DNA from: Methanolobus bombayensis
GTDB taxonomy: Archaea; Halobacteriota; Methanosarcinia; Methanosarcinales; Methanosarcinaceae
Assembly (NCBI RefSeq): GCF_017873415.1
Contig: NZ_JAGGKD010000005.1
Span: forward strand, 1-64,000
Direction of reading: 5' to 3'
DNA: 64,000 nt
Below the pieces are notes generated by a model. That model was not told the DNA's origin and made no database searches. It was given only the letters and a program-made list of their open reading frames with translations. The position numbers and the translations under genes were made by a program. This document shows, piece after piece, positions 24,908 through 34,181 of the stretch; the stretch's first letter is position 1, and each line of letters begins with the position of its first letter.

Positions 24908-25124
24908 TGATGTGTTTGAAATCGATACTTTCTATCATTTTTTAGATACAACGTAGTAAATATTCAGATTATGTTGCTGCGTAATTATTATATCGATGTA
25001 ATTAAAAAAATATATAATCTATTAGCGATTAGAATATAAATGGTGGGTGGTAGTGCTTTCTTCTTTAAAGGTACACCAATGATAAAAACGTTCAGTTAGA
25101 AGGCAGTTTCATCCTCCTTTAAGA

Positions 25125-28100
25125 ATGCTTTGGGGGAAAAGCATGCTTCCTAAAGGAACAGAAAAATGTAAAAAAATACCTTTTATTTTCTTAAGTATAG
25201 CTTTATCAATATTACTGCTGTCGGTACTTGCCAGTGCATATTCGAACGAAACAGTAGGTGTGGGGTCAACTGTTGTAAATCCGGGAGTTCCATTTTCTCT
25301 GCCAGTTTTTATAGATAATATCACAAATATCAGTTCATTGTCCCTAGATCTTATTTTTAATAGTTCGTCTCTTCAAATAGATGATATTGATGGTAATAGT
25401 TCATCGTCAGTATCAGATACTCAATTCCATCTTGATAATTCCACAGGTTTTGCCAACATGACACTTGAGTTTGATGATCTTTCAAGTGAAGAAGAAATTA
25501 ATGTTGCAAATCTTATGTTCATATCACTGTCCAGTGGGCATTATGACATAATGCTACACGACGTTTCTTTCTCAAACAATACAACTTCATTTCCTGCAAA
25601 TTTTGTTGTCAATGGTTCTGTGAGGGTAAACTATCCTCCTGAAATAGTTAATATTGAAAATATGACAGTAGATGCAGGGTTCAATTTGAATTTTACTCTC
25701 TCTGCCACTGACCTGGATGATGACAATCTGATTTTTGGTGTGGAAGGAATTCCGGATGGCTATTCTCTCAATTCCAGTAACGGATCATTTTCATGGACTC
25801 CAACAGCTACAGATGCTGATAATAACTATAGTGCTAATTTCTCGGTTTCTGACGGCTATGCATCAGACTTTACTTATGCAACTATTTTTGTAAATGAGAT
25901 AGTTGATGACATCGATAATCCACCTGTGATTAAATTCATAGGCAACAAGTCATTAAATGAAACAGAAACTCTTTCATTTGTGGTCGAAGCGACAGATGCA
26001 GATAATAATCCCATATCATATTCTGCAAATGCACTTCCAGGCAATTCCACATTGAATGAAACGTCAGGTGAATTTAATTGGGTTACTGGATATTCCGATG
26101 CTGGAGAGTATTCTGTAGAATTCCTAGCATCATCTACTAATCTTACAGACTCGGAACTAATCACAATATTTGTTGAAAATCTAAATCGCCCCCCTATTCT
26201 TTCTGTAATCAATGATGTTGAGATAAATGAAAATGACTCTCTCTCAATTACATTGTCAGCTAATGACCCCGATAATAATGATTTAACATATTCATCCAAT
26301 GTTTCGTTTGGAAATATGTCGGGAAATATTTTTACCTGGGTTCCTGCTTTCAATGAAGCTGATACTTATGTTGTTGAGTTTACTGTAAGTGATGGTATCG
26401 ATTCTGACTCTAAAAATACTGTCATAACTGTAAACAACGTAAATCGCCCCCCTGTCCTTGGTGAAATAGGCACTCAATCAGTTTCTGAGAATTCTCTTCT
26501 TGAGATCACTCTTTCAGCAACTGATGATGATTCGGCAGGGATTCTTACATATTCCACAAACGCCAGTTTTGGAAATCTAACAGACAATGTTTTCACCTGG
26601 ACTCCGGGCTCAGAGGAATCTGGTGTTTATGCTGTTGAATTCAATGTAAGTGATGGTTCTCTGGCTGACTCGGAAATTGTAACAATCAATGTTACTAATG
26701 TCAACAATGCTCCTGTTCTGGAGGAAATTGGCGAACAATATGTTCACGAAAATGAAACTCTGACCATTAACCTTTCAGCTACAGATGATGATTCCGGGGC
26801 TACTCTAAGCTACTACACCAATGCTACATTTGGGAATCTGTCAGACAACGTTTTCACCTGGATTCCTAATTACGATGCTGCAGGATCTCATATTACAGAA
26901 TTTACTGTCAGTGATGGCACTGATTCGGATTCTGAAGTAGTGACAATTAATGTACAAAATACTAATCGTGCTCCTGTTCTTTCCCCTATTGATGATGTTG
27001 AGGTTAATGAGAATAATTCTTTTTCAATCACTTTATCAGCCTCAGATCTTGATGGCAATAATCTGAATTATTCTACAAATGCCACATTTGGTAACATATC
27101 TGGAAATGACTTTAACTGGACACCGGATTTTGATGATGCTGGTACATACAATGTTGAATTCACTGTCAGTGATGGCACTGATTCGGATTCCGAAGTTGTA
27201 GTTATTATCGTAAATAACGCAAATCGTCCCCCTATTCTTAATTACATAGGTCCACAATCTGTATTGGAAAACAATCTTCTTGAAATTTCACTTTCTGCTA
27301 CTGATGAGGATTCTGAAGACATTCTGATATATGGCTACAACACCAGTTTCGGAGAACTTAATGATAATGTTTTCACTTGGACACCAGATTCAGAAAACTC
27401 TGGTATTTATGCTGTTGAATTCAATGTAAGCGATGGCTCCCTAGTTGACTCAGAAATAGTGATCATAAACGTCACTAATGTCAACAATGCCCCAGTTCTG
27501 GATGAGATTGGTGATAAAGATATTAATGAAAATGACACTTTGACAATTTCCCTTTCAGCTAATGATGATGATTCGGGAGATACCCTAAGTTACTACACCA
27601 ATGCTACATTTGGTGATCTGTCTGACAATATTTTCATCTGGACACCTGATTATGATGATTCAGGTGTTTACAACGTTGAATTTAATGTAAGTGATGGATA
27701 TCTGGTAGATTATGAGCTGGTAACAATTACAGTAAATAATGTTAATAATGAACCGATTTTGTCATATATTGGTGAGCAGTTTGTAAATGAAAATGAAACT
27801 TTAACAATTACTCTTTCCGCGACAGATGCCGATGCCGATGCAAATTTAAATTATTCAACCAATGCTACATTTGGCAATATGTCAGGCAATACTTTCACCT
27901 GGAGCCCGGATTATGATTCAGCTGGAATTTATTCTGTGGAGTTTACTGTGGATGATGGCATGGATTCAGATTCTGAAACAGTAATCATTAATATAGAAAA
28001 CATTAATCTTGCTCCTGTTCTTTCCCCTATTGATGATATTGTGGTCAATGAAAATGAACTTCTGTCAATTACTTTATCGGCTAATGATCCTGATGGCAAT

Positions 28101-31100
28101 AATCTGAATTATTCTACAAATTCCACATTTGGTAATGTGGCCGGTAATATCTTCACCTGGACTCCAGATTACGATGCTGAAGGAATATATGTTCTTGAGT
28201 TCACTGTAAGTGATGGTCTTGATTCTGATAGTGAGTTGGTTACAGTCGAAGTGAACAATGTTAACCGAGCTCCAGTCCTTTCTTCACCGGGATCATATTC
28301 TGCTGCAGAGAATTCTTCCCTTGTGATTACACTTTCAGCAACTGATCCTGATACAGGTGATTCTCTTTTTTATAGCCACAATGCTACATTTGGCATTCTG
28401 GAAGACAATGTCTTCACCTGGGTACCTGATTTTGATCACTCAGGTGTCCATACTATCGAATTTACTGTTAGCGATGGCAACCTTTCAGATTCGAAGGTTG
28501 CTGTTATCACTGTAAGTAATACAAATCGTCCACCATACATCGAAATAATTGATGATAAGTTGTTAAATGAAAATGAAGAACTGATTATCGACATAAATGG
28601 AACTGATCCTGATGGTGATTCTCTTACTTATGAGACAAATGTAGATTTTGGTACACTTGAAAATAACATTTTTACCTGGACTCCCGGTTTTGATGATAGT
28701 GGAATCTATGATGTGAGCTTCACAGTAAGTGATGGCAACCTGTCATACACAGAAGATATCAAAATAGCAGTTGGTAACACCAATGTTCCTCCTGTTTTGA
28801 ATCCAATTGGTGGAAAAACTGTAGACGAAAATAATTCTCTGTCATTCACCATAAGTGCTACCGATGAAGATTCAGGAGACACTCTGACCTATGCTGCTTC
28901 CGGGCTTCCTTCAGGTGCATCATTCAATGATCAGACACGTCAATTCTTCTGGAAACCAACATATAACCAGTCAGGAACTCACAATGTAGTTTTTGAAGTT
29001 AGTGATGGAACTTTCAGTGACACTGAACTTGTGCAGATTGTTGTTAATAATATTAACATTGCTCCTGTCATTGGTTCTATAGGTAACATGACAGTTAATG
29101 AAAATTCTGAAATCAACTTTATTGTAACAGCTACAGACCATGATAAGGATAGCCTGGTATATTCGGTTTCAAATCCATCCCAGGTGGGCAGCTTCAATTC
29201 AATAACCCATGAATTCAGCTGGACACCTGATTATGGTGAATCAGGTGTCTATTCTCTTACATTCACGGTAGATGACGGCGACCTTTTTGATTCAGCGACA
29301 ATCTACATTGAAGTATTAAATGTTAATCGTGTTCCTGAGCTGGATAACATTGGTAACAAAGCAGTCAATGAAGCAGAAGAACTATCATTCACAATAAGTG
29401 GTAGCGATCCAGATTCTGATCCCCTTGTTTATTCAGCCAGTGGAATTCCCGATGGTGCAGATTTCGATGAATCCACACACATTTTTACCTGGACGCCTGA
29501 TTACGATGACTCAGGAACTTATGATGTAACTTTCACATTGAGCGATGGAAGTCTTACAGATTCTGAAACAATTACCATTAGTGTTGGTTCAGTAAATCTT
29601 CCCCCTGAGCTTGAATCCATTGGTGACAAAACTGCCATTGAAGGTTCAGAAGTTAGTTTCAGTATAAGTGCCATTGACCCTGATATGAATGACCTGACTT
29701 ACTCCACATCTGCTCTTCCACAGGGCGCGTATTTTGATGAGTCCACTCTTGATTTTTCATGGACTCCTGACTATAACCAGTCAGGTATTCATTCCATAAC
29801 TTTCACAGTAAGCGATGGTGAACTTACTGATTCCGAAACTATATTCATAGATGTTGAGAACACAAACCGCGCTCCTGTAATGGGAGACATCGGCAATAAA
29901 AATGTAGATGAAAATACAACATTGGTTTTCAAGGTCAGTGCTGATGATCCAGATTTGGACTCTCTTACATATTCAGCTACAGGTGTACCGGATACGGCAG
30001 ATTTTGATTATTTGACCCGGGAATTTACCTGGACTCCAAATTATGGTGAATCAGGTACTTATTCTGTGACTTTTAATGTTACAGATGGTGCCCTTTCCGA
30101 TTCTGAGACTATTGTTATAAGTGTTGGTTTTGTGAACCGTGCTCCTGATTTTGAATCAATAGGGGACAAAACTATCAGTGAAGGCTCAGAACTCAATTTC
30201 AGTATAAGTGCTACGGATCCTGATGAGGACGCTCTTGCATACTCTACATCTGAACTTCCTGAAGGTGCTGATTTTGATGAAATTACTCATTTATTCTCCT
30301 GGACTCCAGATTACGAACAGGAAGGCAGCTACTCCATAACATTCACTGTAAGTGATGGTGATCTTTCCGATTCTGAAATAATATCCATAGATGTTCAGGA
30401 CACAAACCGTGCTCCTGTCCTGTCAGAAATAGGTAACAAGGAAACCGCAGAAAATACAGAACTATCATTTACCATAAATGCTGAAGATCCTGATTCTGAT
30501 TCTCTTACGTATTCAGCTGACAATCTTCCAAATGGTGCCAACTTCGATACGTCAAGCCACAGTTTTGTATGGACTCCCGGATATGATGATTCCGGCACTT
30601 ATGAAGTAACTTTCAAAACAAGCGATGGTGAGCTCTCTGATACAGAGACAATTACCATCACAGTAGGCTCGGTGAATCGTCCACCAGTGCTCGCATATAT
30701 AGGAAATAAGCAAATAAATGAAAACTCTGAGCTTGTGTTCCAGATTGCTGCAGCAGATCCTGATTCTGATTACCTTATATTCTATATTGAAAATAAACCA
30801 ACAGGTGCAGCATTTAACGGAAATACAGGTCAGTTCCGCTGGACTCCGGACTATAATGCATCAGGAACTTACTCCGTAACTTTCGGAGTAAATGATGGCT
30901 CTTTGAACGATTCGGAAACTATCTACATAACCGTAAATAATGTAAACCTTGCTCCGGTTCTTGATAATATCGGAAATAAACAGGTAGATGAAGGTTCTGA
31001 ACTTTCATTTAATATATCTGCAATGGATCATGATGGTGACAATTTGATATATTATGCTACCGGTATTCCACAGGGCGCCAGTTTTGATCCGGATACCCAT

Positions 31101-34070
31101 GAATTTAGCTGGATTACAGATTATGATGATTCAGGTACATATTCTGTAACATTCTATGTAAGTGATGCTTATCGTGTTACTTCCAAAACTATATTCATCA
31201 GTGTTGGTTCAGTCAATCGTGCTCCTGAGCTTGTTCCTATTGGCAATAGAACAATTGATGAAGGTTCTGAACTCAGGTTCACGGTGACAGGCTCAGATCC
31301 TGAAGCAAGTGATTTGACTTATTCCGTTACAGGAATACCCGATGGTGCCGATTTCGATGGAGATACGCATGAGTTTATCTGGATGCCTGATTATGACCAG
31401 TCCGGAACATATAATGTCACTTTCAGCGTAAGTGATGGTGAGCTTTCGGACTCTGAAACAGTCACCATTACAGTCGAACATGTAAATATTGCGCCTGTTC
31501 TGTCGGTCATAGGTGACGTATATATAGATGAGAATCAACTTTTGACAATAAGTCTTCAGGCAAGTGATGATGATGATGATTCAGGTGACACATTACATTT
31601 CTCAGTAAAGGATGCTCCGGTGGGTTCCGCAATAAATGAGTCTACAGGTATCTTCACCTGGATTCCATCATACGAAGATGCTGGAATCTATGATATTGTA
31701 TTCTCTGTATCAGATGGTACAACTGAAGATACTCAAAATGTGGAAATTACAGTTATTAATATAAACAGACTTCCACAAATGAATGTATCTTCTCAGGTAT
31801 ATGTGGCTGAGAACAGTACACTTAACCTTGATTTGAACGCTTCAGATCCTGACAATACTCCATTGTCAATTACTACTGATTTCTCAATTGGTAGTTTAAA
31901 TAATGGTATCTTCACCTGGACACCTGGTTATGAAGATGAAGGAAGCTACGATGCTACCTTTACTGTCAGCGATGGAGAGCTAGAAGTAAGCCAGACAGTT
32001 GAGATTATAGTTACAGGTTCAAACTCAGCCCCGGTGCTCTCTCCCATAGATAGTATTGTTGTTAATGAACTCGAAACGCTATCGATTAATCTTACAGCTA
32101 AGGACATAGATGATGACGAACTTAACTTTTCAAAGAATGTGGAATATGGTGAGCTCGCAGACAATTTATTTACATGGACTCCCGGAATAAATGATAAAGG
32201 AATTTACTATATTGTTTTTACAGTATCAGATGGCCAGCTTTCTGACTCTAAGACTGCCATGATTGCTGTAGGTAATACGAATATTCCCCCAACTATAGTA
32301 AAAACAGGAATTCAATATGGTAAAGAAAGCGAAACTCTGGAGTTTACTATTAATGCTACTGACCCGGATAATGAGACACTGATTTATGCAGTCACAGATC
32401 TTCCATCCGGTGCTACCTTTAATACTTCCACAGGTTCTTTTGAGTGGACTCCCACTTACGAGCAATCAGGTGAATATAGCATTGAATTCCGTGTATCTGA
32501 TTTGCTATACACAGCTTTTGACACTGTACTTGTCAATGTTGAAAACGTCAATCGTGCGCCATTATTTGACCCAATACCCATGTGTAAGGTAAATGAGACC
32601 GAACAGGTAAAGATAAATCTCAGTGCGACAGACCCTGACAGAGATACCATTTCATTTTCAACAGACTTTGATAATGGACAGATAATCGGCGATACATTCG
32701 TGTGGGATACGGGTTATTACGACAGTGGGGAGTATTATATACTTTTCAATGTTACAGATAATGATCTTAGCAGTAGCACGACGGTTCATTTAAAAGTGAA
32801 TCCAACTAACATGCCTCCGGAATTTGATAATATAGGTTCGCATTCAGTTTATGAGAACGAAACCATTGAGTTTTCTGTAAATGCAACAGATGCTGACAAT
32901 GACACTCTTACATATTCCATTAGTGGCAAACCGTCAGGTTCTTCCTTTGATCCGAAAACAAGATTATTCCGTTGGACTCCGGATTATCGTCAATCAGGGA
33001 CATATTCGGTAGAATTCCATGTGACTGATGGTGAGCTGAATGATTCAGAGGCTATAACAATAAGGGTCTATGATAAAGATAACACAAAACCAACCGATTA
33101 CAGTGGTTTTTCATCTTCTGAAAGTAGCGGTAGTGGCGGAGGTGGTTCTTCCAGTGGTGCTGAAGACTATGATAATGTTGCATACAAAGATTACTCTATT
33201 AAATATGTGACCCAGGGCAGACAGATAGAATTTGCTTTCCCTAATTCAGAGAATGATCTTGAAACAGTAGGTTTCACTGCATTGAAGGCAGCTGGTCAGG
33301 TTAAAACAGTTATTGAAATACTGCATGATCGTTCTACTCTTGTAAACACAAACCCGCCGGGTAATGTGTATCGCCATGTTAACATATGGGTGGGAGATAC
33401 CAAGTTTAATTCCGGAGCTTATTTCTCATCAGCAGAGATTACTTTTAAGGTACAAAAGCAATGGCTTGAAGAGAACAATGCTGAACCCTCCTCTGTAAAG
33501 CTTTACAGATACTCCGGAGGTTCATGGAATCAACTCACAACGTCCAGAATAGGTGCTGATGCTAAAAATTACTATTTTAAAGCTTATTCCCCTGGCTTCT
33601 CTCCATTCGCAATCGTGAGTACTGGCAGCACTCAGGTTCTACAAAATTCTGTTCCAGAACCATCGGCACAGAATACACAGGTGATATATAAGAGCAATAC
33701 AGATCTAAATTCCGTGACGGCAGTTACTGATTCAGAAATTATGAGTAAAGCACTGGAAAATGAACCAGCAAGTCCCTTCAACACAAGGATCTTCTTCATA
33801 GGAATTGTAGGTATTTTGTTAATAGGCTCTGCAATTGGATACCATTCAAGGAATGAATCACCAGTCCTGAGAAGGTATTATGAAGCAATTCACACCTTTG
33901 TGCTTGGAATAAAGAACGCTGTAGAATGGACAAGTCATAAATTAAGTTCAGAATCCATTCATGAGGATTATACAGCTCTCAGTGTGAAACTTAATGAGAT
34001 CAGGAATGTGGACTATAAGGCAATTTATGAGAAAAAAATAGCCCTAATAAAAGAAAGACAAAAACAGTAG
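25125..34070 (+). CDS. Giant cell-surface protein: cohesin, about 28 Ig/cadherin-like repeats, PGF-pre-PGF
   Basis: At about 2980 residues this is the largest gene in the window. A signal peptide (FIFLSIALSILLLSVLASA) is followed by a cohesin-like domain (about 40-170, ISSLSLDLIFNSSSLQ). About 28 repeats of roughly 86 residues run to about 2650, nearly all with the FxWTP core and the SDGxxxDSExxxIxVxNxN linker. Then come a Gly/Ser linker, a PGF-pre-PGF domain (about 2681-2832, YSPGFSPFAIV), a membrane helix (about 2888-2908) and a cytosolic tail of about 73 residues, which differs from the short basic tails of the other two. ATG at 25125 and ATG at 25143 are both possible; the second has GGGGG nine bases upstream. 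Repeats are Asp-rich and N-glycosylation sites are frequent. If extended, the repeat stalk would reach on the order of 100 nm (inference). Confidence 0.88.
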   Translation: MLWGKSMLPKGTEKCKKIPFIFLSIALSILLLSVLASAYSNETVGVGSTVVNPGVPFSLPVFIDNITNISSLSLDLIFNSSSLQIDDIDGNSSSSVSDTQFHLDNSTGFANMTLEFDDLSSEEEINVANLMFISLSSGHYDIMLHDVSFSNNTTSFPANFVVNGSVRVNYPPEIVNIENMTVDAGFNLNFTLSATDLDDDNLIFGVEGIPDGYSLNSSNGSFSWTPTATDADNNYSANFSVSDGYASDFTYATIFVNEIVDDIDNPPVIKFIGNKSLNETETLSFVVEATDADNNPISYSANALPGNSTLNETSGEFNWVTGYSDAGEYSVEFLASSTNLTDSELITIFVENLNRPPILSVINDVEINENDSLSITLSANDPDNNDLTYSSNVSFGNMSGNIFTWVPAFNEADTYVVEFTVSDGIDSDSKNTVITVNNVNRPPVLGEIGTQSVSENSLLEITLSATDDDSAGILTYSTNASFGNLTDNVFTWTPGSEESGVYAVEFNVSDGSLADSEIVTINVTNVNNAPVLEEIGEQYVHENETLTINLSATDDDSGATLSYYTNATFGNLSDNVFTWIPNYDAAGSHITEFTVSDGTDSDSEVVTINVQNTNRAPVLSPIDDVEVNENNSFSITLSASDLDGNNLNYSTNATFGNISGNDFNWTPDFDDAGTYNVEFTVSDGTDSDSEVVVIIVNNANRPPILNYIGPQSVLENNLLEISLSATDEDSEDILIYGYNTSFGELNDNVFTWTPDSENSGIYAVEFNVSDGSLVDSEIVIINVTNVNNAPVLDEIGDKDINENDTLTISLSANDDDSGDTLSYYTNATFGDLSDNIFIWTPDYDDSGVYNVEFNVSDGYLVDYELVTITVNNVNNEPILSYIGEQFVNENETLTITLSATDADADANLNYSTNATFGNMSGNTFTWSPDYDSAGIYSVEFTVDDGMDSDSETVIINIENINLAPVLSPIDDIVVNENELLSITLSANDPDGNNLNYSTNSTFGNVAGNIFTWTPDYDAEGIYVLEFTVSDGLDSDSELVTVEVNNVNRAPVLSSPGSYSAAENSSLVITLSATDPDTGDSLFYSHNATFGILEDNVFTWVPDFDHSGVHTIEFTVSDGNLSDSKVAVITVSNTNRPPYIEIIDDKLLNENEELIIDINGTDPDGDSLTYETNVDFGTLENNIFTWTPGFDDSGIYDVSFTVSDGNLSYTEDIKIAVGNTNVPPVLNPIGGKTVDENNSLSFTISATDEDSGDTLTYAASGLPSGASFNDQTRQFFWKPTYNQSGTHNVVFEVSDGTFSDTELVQIVVNNINIAPVIGSIGNMTVNENSEINFIVTATDHDKDSLVYSVSNPSQVGSFNSITHEFSWTPDYGESGVYSLTFTVDDGDLFDSATIYIEVLNVNRVPELDNIGNKAVNEAEELSFTISGSDPDSDPLVYSASGIPDGADFDESTHIFTWTPDYDDSGTYDVTFTLSDGSLTDSETITISVGSVNLPPELESIGDKTAIEGSEVSFSISAIDPDMNDLTYSTSALPQGAYFDESTLDFSWTPDYNQSGIHSITFTVSDGELTDSETIFIDVENTNRAPVMGDIGNKNVDENTTLVFKVSADDPDLDSLTYSATGVPDTADFDYLTREFTWTPNYGESGTYSVTFNVTDGALSDSETIVISVGFVNRAPDFESIGDKTISEGSELNFSISATDPDEDALAYSTSELPEGADFDEITHLFSWTPDYEQEGSYSITFTVSDGDLSDSEIISIDVQDTNRAPVLSEIGNKETAENTELSFTINAEDPDSDSLTYSADNLPNGANFDTSSHSFVWTPGYDDSGTYEVTFKTSDGELSDTETITITVGSVNRPPVLAYIGNKQINENSELVFQIAAADPDSDYLIFYIENKPTGAAFNGNTGQFRWTPDYNASGTYSVTFGVNDGSLNDSETIYITVNNVNLAPVLDNIGNKQVDEGSELSFNISAMDHDGDNLIYYATGIPQGASFDPDTHEFSWITDYDDSGTYSVTFYVSDAYRVTSKTIFISVGSVNRAPELVPIGNRTIDEGSELRFTVTGSDPEASDLTYSVTGIPDGADFDGDTHEFIWMPDYDQSGTYNVTFSVSDGELSDSETVTITVEHVNIAPVLSVIGDVYIDENQLLTISLQASDDDDDSGDTLHFSVKDAPVGSAINESTGIFTWIPSYEDAGIYDIVFSVSDGTTEDTQNVEITVININRLPQMNVSSQVYVAENSTLNLDLNASDPDNTPLSITTDFSIGSLNNGIFTWTPGYEDEGSYDATFTVSDGELEVSQTVEIIVTGSNSAPVLSPIDSIVVNELETLSINLTAKDIDDDELNFSKNVEYGELADNLFTWTPGINDKGIYYIVFTVSDGQLSDSKTAMIAVGNTNIPPTIVKTGIQYGKESETLEFTINATDPDNETLIYAVTDLPSGATFNTSTGSFEWTPTYEQSGEYSIEFRVSDLLYTAFDTVLVNVENVNRAPLFDPIPMCKVNETEQVKINLSATDPDRDTISFSTDFDNGQIIGDTFVWDTGYYDSGEYYILFNVTDNDLSSSTTVHLKVNPTNMPPEFDNIGSHSVYENETIEFSVNATDADNDTLTYSISGKPSGSSFDPKTRLFRWTPDYRQSGTYSVEFHVTDGELNDSEAITIRVYDKDNTKPTDYSGFSSSESSGSGGGGSSSGAEDYDNVAYKDYSIKYVTQGRQIEFAFPNSENDLETVGFTALKAAGQVKTVIEILHDRSTLVNTNPPGNVYRHVNIWVGDTKFNSGAYFSSAEITFKVQKQWLEENNAEPSSVKLYRYSGGSWNQLTTSRIGADAKNYYFKAYSPGFSPFAIVSTGSTQVLQNSVPEPSAQNTQVIYKSNTDLNSVTAVTDSEIMSKALENEPASPFNTRIFFIGIVGILLIGSAIGYHSRNESPVLRRYYEAIHTFVLGIKNAVEWTSHKLSSESIHEDYTALSVKLNEIRNVDYKAIYEKKIALIKERQKQ

Positions 34071-34181
34071 CTTCAGAGTTTTCTTCTAACGAGGAAATCT
34101 CTTTTCTTTTTTACTTTCTCCCTTAATTTTATCTATTATTGAACAGTATTAATAAAAAGGGAATAATCACAGGGAGAAATC

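Noticed and set aside
17860-33070. Mobile or CRISPR-like DNA repeats
   Set aside because: The repetition is coding: protein repeats of 80-95 residues in frame, with mostly diverged DNA.
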